From contig NZ_NSEB01000004.1 of assembly GCF_002734215.1 (NCBI RefSeq), forward strand, positions 62,001-126,000: a DNA stretch of 64,000 bases. Direction: 5' to 3'. Shown piece after piece: positions 33,922 through 42,333 of this stretch. Within the stretch, counting starts at the first letter, position 1. Every line of letters starts with the position of its first letter. The notes under the pieces were generated by a model that was given only the letters and a program-made list of their open reading frames with translations, searched no databases and was not told the DNA's origin. The stretch is from Fredinandcohnia onubensis (lineage in GTDB: Bacteria; Bacillota; Bacilli; Bacillales; Bacillaceae_L). The position numbers and the translations under genes were made by a program.

Positions 33922-36900
33922 ATGAGTGGGAAAATGCGAGTTAATTTACGGCAAGTAATGATTCTATCGATTATTTTTACCTTCCTTGTCCAGTTTGTTC
34001 CGATCCAAGCTATGGCAGCAACAGAAGCAGAGCCGGAAGCGAGCGGGGCAACTGAGACAGAAAGACCTGAGTATTTAGGAATGAAACTATATCGAGGGGA
34101 GTTTCATTCACATACCTCGATTAGTGATGGGAAGCTGTTGCCAAAGGATGCGTTTAAGCATGTTCAAGAACAGACGAATCTTGATTTCTTTGGGACGGCC
34201 GAGCATGAGGTAACATTTGATATTTCTTCTGGAAACGATTACCTAGAAGACTATCGAGATTCTTATTCAGAAGAGTATAAGTATGTAAAAAGCGAGCACG
34301 ATCACTTTAACACTGAAAGTTTTGCCACTATTCCAGGTGTAGAGCTGACATGGTATGACATGAGCGGCCATATGAATATTTACAATGCAGAATGGTTTCC
34401 ACGTACATACGGGGTAGGCGCAACTGGTCAATTTGGAATTGGTGATTTGAAATATGACCTGCCTACTTTTTATGGCCGTGTTGCCAACGATCCGACGGCA
34501 ATCGCTCAAATGAACCATCCTAGTAAAGGTGGATGGGGTGATTTTAATGAGTTTCGTCATTTCAACAAAGACGTTGACGACAATGTAACATTATTTGAGT
34601 ATAAGGTTTCAAGTTATTTCGATAACTTTGTAAAAGCATTAGACAAGGGCTGGCATCTTTCACCTACTTATAGTGGGGACGAGCACCAAGTCAATTGGGG
34701 TTCTGGAAACCCTGCAACAACAGGCCTTTGGACGGAGGAGTTAACGCGTGACTCAATTCATGATGCGATGGCAAACCGCCGTACTTATGCAACCTTTGAT
34801 GAAAACTTTGTTCTCGGCTATTCTGCGAACGGGGAAATGCTAGGCTCAATCTTATCTAGTGACACAAAAGAGCTCAACCTCAACATTAAGCTCGAGGATC
34901 CAGATGCAGAAGACAAGATTGATACAGTTACAATCTACAAAAATAAAGCTGAAGTTGTAAAAGAATACAAGAATATTAATAGCACAACTTTTGAAAGAGA
35001 TGAAGTTATTCCTGTAGCCAACGGTGAGTACCTCTTCCTTAAAGTGGTACAAGCTGATGGAGATGAAATCATCTCTGCACCAATTTGGGTTGGCCCAGAA
35101 ACAAAAGGAACAGATTATGCTCCAGACATCACTATAGATGGAAAATTACCTAAAAAAGTAAAACTTGGAGACATGATTACGGTTCCTGGTGCAACCGTAA
35201 AGGATGATAGTGGAGTCACGCCAAGCCTAAAAATTGAAGCTTTCAACCAAAAAGGATTAGTCGAAATCATTGACAATCAATTCAAAATTGAGGAATACGG
35301 CGAATACTTTGTTCGCTACTATTCGACTGATGCGAAAGGGAATTCCAGAGTAGAACTGATTCGAATTTTAGTAAAAGAAAATAAACTTGATGCGGAAAAA
35401 CTTTTAAATGAATTTATGCCGGTTGTAAATGTAGGGGCAACTGAGGAAGAGGTTGGAATTACCCTTGTAACAGACAAAGTTCTGGATAAAGCATATATTC
35501 AATATAAGAAAGAGGATGCTGCTTGGAAGAAAGGGAATGTCCAAAAAACGAAGGTTTCTTATTTTGAAACTGCATATGGGGATTCTATCGCAAACGGTAC
35601 TTTCCGAATTCATGCTTCTCATGAAGCTGATCTTGAAAATCTGGAAAAAGGAACAAAGTATGAATATCGTTTTGGGCTAAGACCAAATGGACCATGGAGC
35701 GAAACATACTCGTTTGAAACAGCACCAGAATCAGAGGATACGACAATTTATATCATGGGTGACCTCCAAGTCCCAGACCGGAATAAAGAAAGCTTTACCC
35801 TTTTTACAAACATGCTGGACGTTTTAAAGCAAAAAAATGCTGATGGTAAATTAATGATCCAAGTCGGGGACCTCGTAGATAAAACGGGTCATACCTATAG
35901 GTGGACAGACGTATTTGATAATATCTATAAGGATTTGAATCTATTATCTGCCAATATGATTGGTAACCATGAGTACATGGAGAATGAAAATGCACGAAAT
36001 TATCGTAGCTTTTTCAATCTTCCTGAAAATGGCGGAGGAACTTACTCAGAGGGCAATTATTCTTTTGACTATGGTGATGTCCATATTGCCGTTCTGAATT
36101 CCATGGATTTTACACAGGAACAGCTCCAATGGCTAGAAAATGACATGCGTGTAACCGATAAAAAGTGGAAAATCGTGATGGAGCATTTCCCTTATTACGG
36201 TGGTTCGCATAGTGATGACCCTGGAATGAATTCAAAAAGAGCTCAAATTGCAAAGAAGGTACAACAACTTGGGGTGGATTTACACATTGGTGGACATGAC
36301 CATGTGTACAAACGTACAACCATTCATAATGATCAAGTAGATCAAAGTGAAGAAGCGATGAAACTAGGCACAACTTTTATCACAATGGGTTCATCCGGGC
36401 CAAAATTTTATGATAACCAGAGCTTTGAGTGGGATCATATCGTGTATGATGAAAATCGTCAAACTGGTGTGGTTTTAGAGGCAAACGATGAGTCACTTAC
36501 GTTTACTGTTTACAATAACGAAGGTGAGGTAATTGACGATTTTACGTTAACTCAACCTGAAAATTACATGAAGCTTACAAGTCTTGAATTAGAAGAAGGA
36601 TTGTTTAAAGGTATTGGCCTATTAAATTATCCAGGTACAGCTGAGAGCATTTCTGTGGTTGGAGTGAAATATGACCAATCAGGAACGAATCTTTTGGATA
36701 CTCAAGCAAAAGAGGTAGAATTGGAAGGTCTTGGGCGTGAGCAGGTGATTCGTTTTGATGAGGCACTGAGCTTTAATGACCAAAATACAATTAAGCTCTT
36801 TATTTACGACAATCTTACGGACAAGAACCCATTATTACCAACAACAATCGTGCGTGAAGCAATGGATGGAGAAGGTACTGCTGAAAATTCATATAAGCTT

Positions 36901-39555
36901 GATAGCATTGCAGATTTAGAGAAGATTCATTATTATCCTGATAAGCATTTCGAGCTTACAAAAGACATTGTTGGAGCGAATGAAGTGTTCACCGCAATAG
37001 GCTCTGAGGGAATATCATTTACAGGTGTTTTTGACGGAAATGGACATACCATCACAGGTTTGAAAATCGCTTCAGAAACGGGTGCCGGCTTATTTAGTAT
37101 CAATGAAGGTACGATTAAAAATGTGGCCGTGTTAAATGCCGATATTAATTCCAGTAAAAACGATGCAGGAATTTTAGTGGACGTAAACAATGGTACAATT
37201 GAAAATTCTTATACAACCGGTTCAATAACGGGACTTTCAAATGTCGGTGGTCTTGTTGGATATTCCAATGGGGTGATTCGAAACAGCTACTCCACTGCGA
37301 ATGTAAAAGCAAACGCTAAACAAGCGGGTGGACTCGTTGGTATTACGAACCGTGGAAGTTTAACTGAAAATGTGTATGCGACAGGTTCTGTTACTTCTGG
37401 ACAAAGCAATGCAGGTGGACTTAGTGGGTATGGCTACAACAATACGATTATCCAAAACAGTGCCGCATTAAATACTTCTGTCATCACAATAAGCAACGCA
37501 AGCCGGATTGTCGGAAGAGAGTTGAGTGGTGAACAAGCAACATTAGTTAATAATATTGGTAACAATAAAATGATGGTAAGTAAAGAGGCAGTCACGGAAG
37601 AAGATCCAAATAATCGAAAAGGACAAGGTGTAAGTCCTGAACAATTGAAACAACAAGCAACATTTGAAGAACAATTAGGCTGGGATTTTGAAACAATTTG
37701 GATTTGGAATGAGGCAGCAGAACGTCCTGTTTTACGCTCAAATCAGGAGAAAATAAATCCAGATGGTGCAAGCAATCCAGCATTAGAGAAGAATGAACAA
37801 GGCTTTTATGAGATTGAAACAATTGAAGATTTAAAACAGGTCAGTAAGTTCCCGAATCAAAACTATATTTTACAAAATGATTTGGATTTAACCGGAAAGG
37901 TTTTTGAAACATTAGCTGTTGATGTTCCGTTCATGGGAACGTTTGACGGAAACGGGAAGAAAATCATTGGCTATAAATCGATTACGGGTGCTCTTTTCCA
38001 TCTCAATGGTGGCACAATTAAAAACATTGCAATGGTGGATGTTGATGTAACTGGCGAAACGGGTGCTCCGCAGACAGGGGTATTGGTCAATGTCAACAAT
38101 GGTACTGTTGAAAGCAGTTATTCAACAGGAAAAGTGATTGGTGGCAGTACAGTTGGTGGACTTGTCGGTTACTCGAACGGGATTGTTCGTAACAGCTACT
38201 CCACAGCGGATGTAACAGCAAATGTCAGCCAAGCAGGTGGTGTTGTTGGGATTACGAATACGGGAAGCTTGACTGAAAACGTCTATTCTAATGGTAAAAT
38301 CCAAGCGCTGAAGAGCAACGCGGGTGGTATTACCGGATATGGATATAATGGCACGGTTGTTCAAAACGTGATTGCGTTAAATCAGTCGGTTACTACCCCA
38401 TCAAGTGCAAACCGAGTGGTTGCACGCGTCCTTGCAGGAAATAAAGCCACATTACTTAATAACTACGCATTTGCAGATATGGTTGTGGATGTGGAGGGAA
38501 TTAAGGAAGATTCCCCAATGACTGAAAAAGGGGCAAGCCTAACCCAAGCTGAAATTGAGGACAAAAATACTTATAGTCAGCTACTCGCATGGGATTTTGA
38601 AAACATTTGGATTTGGGATGCTGAGAATAAAAAGCCTGTTTTACGCGTTCATAGCGATATCGTAGAAGAGGTTGAACCGGATGCACCTGCTCTCGAAAAG
38701 GATGCAAATGGATTTTATAAAATTGAAAAAGTCGAGGATTTAGCAGAACTCAATGCGTATCCAAGAGAGAAATACATTCTAATGGGAGACCTTGATTTAG
38801 CTAAGGAATCAATTTCAATTTTGAACTTCTTTGGAGTATTAGACGGAAACGGAAAACTTCTTAAGAACCATCAATCTAATAACGGTGGATTAATAGAGGT
38901 TAATAACGGAAGTATTCAAAATATTGCTATGGTTGATGCGAGTATTTCGACTGATAAAAACAATGTCGGAATCCTTGTCAATACGAACAATGGCAAGGTG
39001 GAAAACTCATTTACTACTGGTACGATCACTGGTAATAACACAGTCGGTGGATTAGTTGGGTATTCCTATGGAGAAATCCGAAACAGTTACTCCACTGCGG
39101 ATGTAACGGCGACCCAGAAGCAATCAGGTGGTCTTGTTGGAATTACAGGCCGCGATAGTACAACGGAATATAGCTTTGCTAGTGGAACAATTACATCTGG
39201 CATTAGCAATGCTGGCGGGTTCAGTGGCTATGGCTATGAATCGACAGTGATTCAACATAATGCTGCCCTTAATCCATTTGTTACAACCGGTACAGCTGCG
39301 AACCGAATTGTGGGTAGAGTGTTAGCAGGTGAGACTGCGACATTAATTAACAATATCGCCAATGCAGAAATGTTTGTAAAAAAGGAATGGACAACTGAGG
39401 AAGGCGCTAATACTGAAAAAGGTCTTGGGAAATCAGTTACTGACCTCCAAAAACAAGAAACATTTGAGGATGAACTTGGCTGGGATTTCGAGAATGTTTG
39501 GACGTGGGATGCAGATGCAAAGAGACCAGAGCTAAAGGCTTTTGCTGGAAGTTAA
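33922..39555 (+). CDS. Giant secreted PHP + metallophosphoesterase + GLUG-repeat protein
   Basis: 1877 residues with a signal peptide (cleavage near AMAA, about residue 33). Residues about 55-305 are a PHP/CehA-type metal hydrolase domain: GEFHSHTSISDGKLL, FFGTAEHEVTFD, GVELTWYDMSGHMN and STGDE-type YSGDEHQVNWG. A linker with Ig/FN3-like strands follows. Residues about 605-835 are a calcineurin-like phosphoesterase: IMGDLQVPD, QVGDLVDKTGH, MIGNHEYME, MEHFPYYGG and IGGHDHVYKRT, all metal ligands present, resembling purple acid phosphatases. Residues about 990-1877 are three roughly 290-residue blocks of GLUG-type beta-helix repeats (VGGLVGYSNG, GNGHTITG, SYSTA). No sorting signal is visible. 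A secreted, wall-associated phosphodiesterase is the best inference. Confidence 0.88.
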   Translation: MSGKMRVNLRQVMILSIIFTFLVQFVPIQAMAATEAEPEASGATETERPEYLGMKLYRGEFHSHTSISDGKLLPKDAFKHVQEQTNLDFFGTAEHEVTFDISSGNDYLEDYRDSYSEEYKYVKSEHDHFNTESFATIPGVELTWYDMSGHMNIYNAEWFPRTYGVGATGQFGIGDLKYDLPTFYGRVANDPTAIAQMNHPSKGGWGDFNEFRHFNKDVDDNVTLFEYKVSSYFDNFVKALDKGWHLSPTYSGDEHQVNWGSGNPATTGLWTEELTRDSIHDAMANRRTYATFDENFVLGYSANGEMLGSILSSDTKELNLNIKLEDPDAEDKIDTVTIYKNKAEVVKEYKNINSTTFERDEVIPVANGEYLFLKVVQADGDEIISAPIWVGPETKGTDYAPDITIDGKLPKKVKLGDMITVPGATVKDDSGVTPSLKIEAFNQKGLVEIIDNQFKIEEYGEYFVRYYSTDAKGNSRVELIRILVKENKLDAEKLLNEFMPVVNVGATEEEVGITLVTDKVLDKAYIQYKKEDAAWKKGNVQKTKVSYFETAYGDSIANGTFRIHASHEADLENLEKGTKYEYRFGLRPNGPWSETYSFETAPESEDTTIYIMGDLQVPDRNKESFTLFTNMLDVLKQKNADGKLMIQVGDLVDKTGHTYRWTDVFDNIYKDLNLLSANMIGNHEYMENENARNYRSFFNLPENGGGTYSEGNYSFDYGDVHIAVLNSMDFTQEQLQWLENDMRVTDKKWKIVMEHFPYYGGSHSDDPGMNSKRAQIAKKVQQLGVDLHIGGHDHVYKRTTIHNDQVDQSEEAMKLGTTFITMGSSGPKFYDNQSFEWDHIVYDENRQTGVVLEANDESLTFTVYNNEGEVIDDFTLTQPENYMKLTSLELEEGLFKGIGLLNYPGTAESISVVGVKYDQSGTNLLDTQAKEVELEGLGREQVIRFDEALSFNDQNTIKLFIYDNLTDKNPLLPTTIVREAMDGEGTAENSYKLDSIADLEKIHYYPDKHFELTKDIVGANEVFTAIGSEGISFTGVFDGNGHTITGLKIASETGAGLFSINEGTIKNVAVLNADINSSKNDAGILVDVNNGTIENSYTTGSITGLSNVGGLVGYSNGVIRNSYSTANVKANAKQAGGLVGITNRGSLTENVYATGSVTSGQSNAGGLSGYGYNNTIIQNSAALNTSVITISNASRIVGRELSGEQATLVNNIGNNKMMVSKEAVTEEDPNNRKGQGVSPEQLKQQATFEEQLGWDFETIWIWNEAAERPVLRSNQEKINPDGASNPALEKNEQGFYEIETIEDLKQVSKFPNQNYILQNDLDLTGKVFETLAVDVPFMGTFDGNGKKIIGYKSITGALFHLNGGTIKNIAMVDVDVTGETGAPQTGVLVNVNNGTVESSYSTGKVIGGSTVGGLVGYSNGIVRNSYSTADVTANVSQAGGVVGITNTGSLTENVYSNGKIQALKSNAGGITGYGYNGTVVQNVIALNQSVTTPSSANRVVARVLAGNKATLLNNYAFADMVVDVEGIKEDSPMTEKGASLTQAEIEDKNTYSQLLAWDFENIWIWDAENKKPVLRVHSDIVEEVEPDAPALEKDANGFYKIEKVEDLAELNAYPREKYILMGDLDLAKESISILNFFGVLDGNGKLLKNHQSNNGGLIEVNNGSIQNIAMVDASISTDKNNVGILVNTNNGKVENSFTTGTITGNNTVGGLVGYSYGEIRNSYSTADVTATQKQSGGLVGITGRDSTTEYSFASGTITSGISNAGGFSGYGYESTVIQHNAALNPFVTTGTAANRIVGRVLAGETATLINNIANAEMFVKKEWTTEEGANTEKGLGKSVTDLQKQETFEDELGWDFENVWTWDADAKRPELKAFAGS

Positions 39556-39678
39556 CCAAATGTACCTGTTGATGCTCCTAACCTTGGTAAGGATGCAAAC
39601 GGATATTAAAGATTGAAAAAGTTTCTGATTTAGGCGAGGTCAACAAATGTCCTAATGAACAATATGTTCTTGATTGAA
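39556..39678 (+). pseudogene. Remnant of a fourth GLUG block after the giant gene
   Basis: Directly after the TAA, the same frame reads PNVPVDAPNLGKDANGY and stops; a shift of frame then continues KIEKVSDLGEVNKCPNEQYV. This matches the start of block 3 (EPDAPALEKDANGFYKIEK followed by VEDLAELNAYPREKYIL). The ancestral protein therefore had at least four blocks, and this tail decayed by a stop codon and a frameshift. Confidence 0.85.
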
Positions 39679-39760
39679 TGGGCGACCTGTCTCATATCAC
39701 TTTGAAAATGAAAAAGATTCTGAGTGTAGAGCTTTCCTTCCCATAATTTATTACTGAATA

Positions 39761-39801
39761 GGGCACAATGAGTGTAATAAAAATGCTCGTTGTGCTCTTT
39801 T
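39761..39801 (+). terminator. GCACAA-type hairpin, copy 1
   Basis: GGCACAATGAG pairs with CTCGTTGTGCT and is followed by CTTTTT. It is a likely terminator and belongs to a hairpin type found again at 42033 and 62803, each time just before a dispersed GGGACA element. Confidence 0.75.
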
Positions 39802-39816
39802 TGGCATGTGGTGAGA

Positions 39817-39847
39817 ATTGGGACAAGGGACCTGTCCCCGCGACCCA
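39817..39847. repeat. Dispersed GGGACA element, right half
   Basis: TTGGGACAAGGGACCTGTCC then CCGCGACCCA. Located 41 bp before the traX-like start codon. Confidence 0.85.
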
Positions 39848-39887
39848 CAACCCACAACCCCAATTCACAAAAAGTGAGGGAAATTTG

Positions 39888-40628
39888 ATGCAGTATACTA
39901 CTTATCAGAAGGACATGTTCCAGGATACTATTTTTCAGAGGGATTTGACGTCAAATGCGTTAAAATACATAGCTCTGATTGCGATGTTTTTTGATCATCT
40001 TTCTGCGGGCTTTATCCCTCAGGAAACGATAGCTGGTTTTGTGTTACGAATTCCTGGGAGGGTTGTGGCACCGATTTTTTGTTATTTTATCGCGATGGGA
40101 TATTTTTACACATCCAATATTCGAAAGTATATCGAAAGACTGGTTATATTTGCAGCTATCTCTCACTTCCCGTATGTACTATACTTTAATTTGCCATGGT
40201 GGAAAACAACGAGTGTCATGTGGAGCCTCGCGTTGGGGTTAATCGCGTTGACGATTGTTAAAAGTGAAAAGCTCCCCATGTATGCGAAGCTTGCACTTGT
40301 GTTTTTATGTTGTATGCTTGCGTATCCAGCGGATTGGAACTTCGTGGCTGTATTGTGGATTGTCTTTTTCGGTATCTATCGAGGACAATTGAATAAACAA
40401 ATTATTAGCTTTGTGCTTATCGGGATTTTTGCCCACCTCATACCGCAAATCATCAATATGGGCTGGCACCATGCGTATCAAATTGGAATTTTCTTAGCCA
40501 TTCCATTGTTACTGATGTACAAAGGTAGACGTGGTCGAAAATCAAACCTTTTAAAATGGGGCTTTTATGTCTTTTATCCATTACATTTAATCGTTTTATA
40601 TATTATAAAATACGTGATTTACGCCTAA
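39888..40628 (+). CDS. TraX family membrane protein
   Basis: About 246 residues with roughly eight hydrophobic segments and the TraX pattern: ALKYIALIAMFFDHLSAGFI, RIPGRVVAPIFCYFIAMGY, SNIRKYIERLVIFAAISHFP and a final FYVFYPLHLIVLYII. TraX acetylates F-pilin in E. coli; chromosomal Firmicute members are thought to be membrane O-acyltransferase-like proteins of unknown target. The start is ATG 39888 with GAGGG upstream. An ATG at 39768 would translate a terminator and a repeat element and is rejected. It is 12 bp from the VanX-like gene, so the two are probably co-transcribed. Confidence 0.85.
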   Translation: MQYTTYQKDMFQDTIFQRDLTSNALKYIALIAMFFDHLSAGFIPQETIAGFVLRIPGRVVAPIFCYFIAMGYFYTSNIRKYIERLVIFAAISHFPYVLYFNLPWWKTTSVMWSLALGLIALTIVKSEKLPMYAKLALVFLCCMLAYPADWNFVAVLWIVFFGIYRGQLNKQIISFVLIGIFAHLIPQIINMGWHHAYQIGIFLAIPLLLMYKGRRGRKSNLLKWGFYVFYPLHLIVLYIIKYVIYA

Positions 40629-40640
40629 GGGGGAGGGCAA

Positions 40641-41780
40641 ATGCCCAAAATTAAAATACTTGCACTTATTTCATTTTTACTGGTACTTGCAGCTTGTTCA
40701 AATGTCACAGAAGAAGCGACTGTTGAAGAGTCAGTTGAAACCGTGGCGACTGTTCAGGAAACAGAGCCGCTGGAAGAGTTAGAGCCAATCCCGACTCCCG
40801 AAAAATATGAAGGCGAACTGGAGCTGCCGATTAATGGTTCGACAGGTTACACGTCTGTCGAACAATACTTAAAAACATCTCCTAATGTAGACTCTGAAAC
40901 TATTGAAACACTAAATGCTGGAACAGCTTTTACAATCATAAAAGAAGAAGGAAATTGGTGGTTCGTAAAAGATGCCACTTCAGAAGGATGGATTGATAAC
41001 ACGTATTGTTTCATTAATCTTCCCGACGTGATTCCTTCCATTGCATATGATAGCAGCAACACCTATGCTTCTAAGTTCGTGTCGTCCGGAATCGAAATCC
41101 CAGGGATAACTGGACAAACTTTGTATGAGGGTAAAGCTTTTAATGAGAGATTTGGGAAAGAAGAATTCATCGTACCGGTTTTGTATTCCATGTCAAAAAA
41201 GATCAATCTTGCCCAGCAAGAAGCATTGGCTCATGGTAATACGCTAGTTATTTATGAAGGATATCGACCGTATTCTGTTCAAAAAGCAGTGGTAGATGCA
41301 TTGACTTCTGTCGCATATGAGGATGTGGCTGTGATGGCTGGGATAAACACAGCTCCGTGGAGCACAGGTTGGTTTATCGCTAGAAACATTTCGAACCATC
41401 AAATGGGCTATGCGATTGATGTAACATTAGCCAGAGTCGAGTCAAAAGAAGACATTGCAATCGGTGAATATTTAGTTACCGACATCACCGATTACACGGA
41501 GTATACGATGCCAACTCCTATTCACGAATTAAGCTTGGCGTCAATTACATTTACCAAGCCCGTCACATCATCATCTCCTACAGCTTGGAAAAATGCAGTC
41601 TTGGCAGACACAATGAATGAGTCAGCAGTTACACTCCAAACATATCTAACAAACGCTGGACTCACACCACTCGCATCAGAATGGTGGCACTTCAACGATC
41701 TAGATGCCATGAACCAAACCAAACAAAACCCAAGTGATGGTGGCTACCTGCTAACTGACATTTTAAGCGTAAGCCCATAA
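40641..41780 (+). CDS. Lipoprotein with SH3-like and M15D (VanX-type) peptidase domains
   Basis: 379 residues. A lipobox (LAAC, Cys19) anchors it outside the membrane; an SH3-like segment lies at about residues 65-125 (GNWWFVKDATSEGWI). The rest is a peptidase M15D domain like D-Ala-D-Ala dipeptidase VanX: IYEGYRPYSVQKAVV, zinc ligands in NHQMGYAIDVTL, and the catalytic Glu plus zinc His in SEWWHFND. It probably trims D-Ala-containing peptides at the cell wall. A role in vancomycin resistance is not indicated: no vanH or ligase gene is near and the true enzyme is cytoplasmic. GGGGAGG precedes the ATG. Confidence 0.87.
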   Translation: MPKIKILALISFLLVLAACSNVTEEATVEESVETVATVQETEPLEELEPIPTPEKYEGELELPINGSTGYTSVEQYLKTSPNVDSETIETLNAGTAFTIIKEEGNWWFVKDATSEGWIDNTYCFINLPDVIPSIAYDSSNTYASKFVSSGIEIPGITGQTLYEGKAFNERFGKEEFIVPVLYSMSKKINLAQQEALAHGNTLVIYEGYRPYSVQKAVVDALTSVAYEDVAVMAGINTAPWSTGWFIARNISNHQMGYAIDVTLARVESKEDIAIGEYLVTDITDYTEYTMPTPIHELSLASITFTKPVTSSSPTAWKNAVLADTMNESAVTLQTYLTNAGLTPLASEWWHFNDLDAMNQTKQNPSDGGYLLTDILSVSP

Positions 41781-41796
41781 CGGGGCAAATGCGGTC

Positions 41797-41826
41797 TGTG
41801 GGTCAGAGGGACAGGTCCCTCGACCC
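41797..41826. repeat. Dispersed GGGACA element, left half
   Basis: TGTGGGTCAGAGGGACAGG and TCCCTCGACCC, 16 bp after the stop codon of the VanX-like gene. Confidence 0.8.
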
Positions 41827-41865
41827 TATTCCACTATAGTGAAATTTCACTTTAATAAAACCTGT

Positions 41866-41960
41866 ACTAATCAGGAATTTTAATTTCAAACAAACGTTTG
41901 TTTAGCGGTCTACCGCAATAGCAACGGGAAAAATGGAATTCAATCAAGCGTTTGTTTGGA
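41866..41960. repeat. Second copy of the terminator-plus-operator block
   Basis: TGTACTAATC, then AAACAAACGTTTGTTT (41888-41903, perfect palindrome) and, about 40 bp on, CAATCAAGCGTTTGTTTGGA. The same order of parts is found at 681-790, including the leftover terminator arm. No gene in the right position follows; the next start is 370 bp away. Confidence 0.65.
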
Positions 41961-42032
41961 CGGATTTTCGGGATGTGAAAATAGGCTGTTATAGTAGGGA
42001 AGTCTTCGTTGAATTATATGAAGAAAAAGATA

Positions 42033-42075
42033 AGGCACAATAAGTGGCGGCTGAAAACCACTCATTGTGCCTATT
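42033..42075 (+). repeat. GCACAA-type hairpin, copy 2
   Basis: AGGCACAATAAGTGG pairs with CCACTCATTGTGCCT around a ten-base loop, followed by ATTTTGTGTTTT. Its loop and right arm nearly match the copy at 62803-62839. Confidence 0.8.
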
Positions 42076-42090
42076 TTGTGTTTTATTGGG

Positions 42091-42121
42091 AGTGGGACAG
42101 TGAACCTGTCCCCGAGACTCA
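42091..42121. repeat. Dispersed GGGACA element, degraded half
   Basis: AGTGGGACAGTGAACCTGTC and CCCGAGACTCA, directly after the GCACAA-type hairpin. The copy at 62861 begins in the same damaged way (GAACCTGTCCC). Confidence 0.75.
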
Positions 42122-42333
42122 ACTCCTGTCCTAATACTTTTTTCCTATTTGTTTGAAAATTCAAGTTTCTCGTTGACCTCTTATATATACTTCTGTATGT
42201 TAAATTTAGGAGGATTATTCCTAAATTATTTTATTTTTAGGAGGTTATTACCTTCAATGAACTTATCCCATATCTACGGAGGTGGAAAATCTATTTTGCT
42301 TTACCATAACACAAAATTAGGGGAGTGAAAGTT

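Noticed and set aside
39630-39863. Leftward frame containing GDRSLVP-type residues
   Set aside because: The residues come from a half repeat element, and similar ones appear at 58481-58759 and elsewhere for the same reason.
39768-39887. Longer start for the TraX gene at ATG 39768
   Set aside because: The extra 40 residues translate a terminator stem and a repeat element; the ATG at 39888 has a good binding site and starts near the family-like sequence.
40641-41780. Vancomycin-resistance VanX gene
   Set aside because: The M15D fold is present, but the protein is an exported lipoprotein with an SH3-like domain and no vanA/vanH partners, so a wall-trimming role is more likely.
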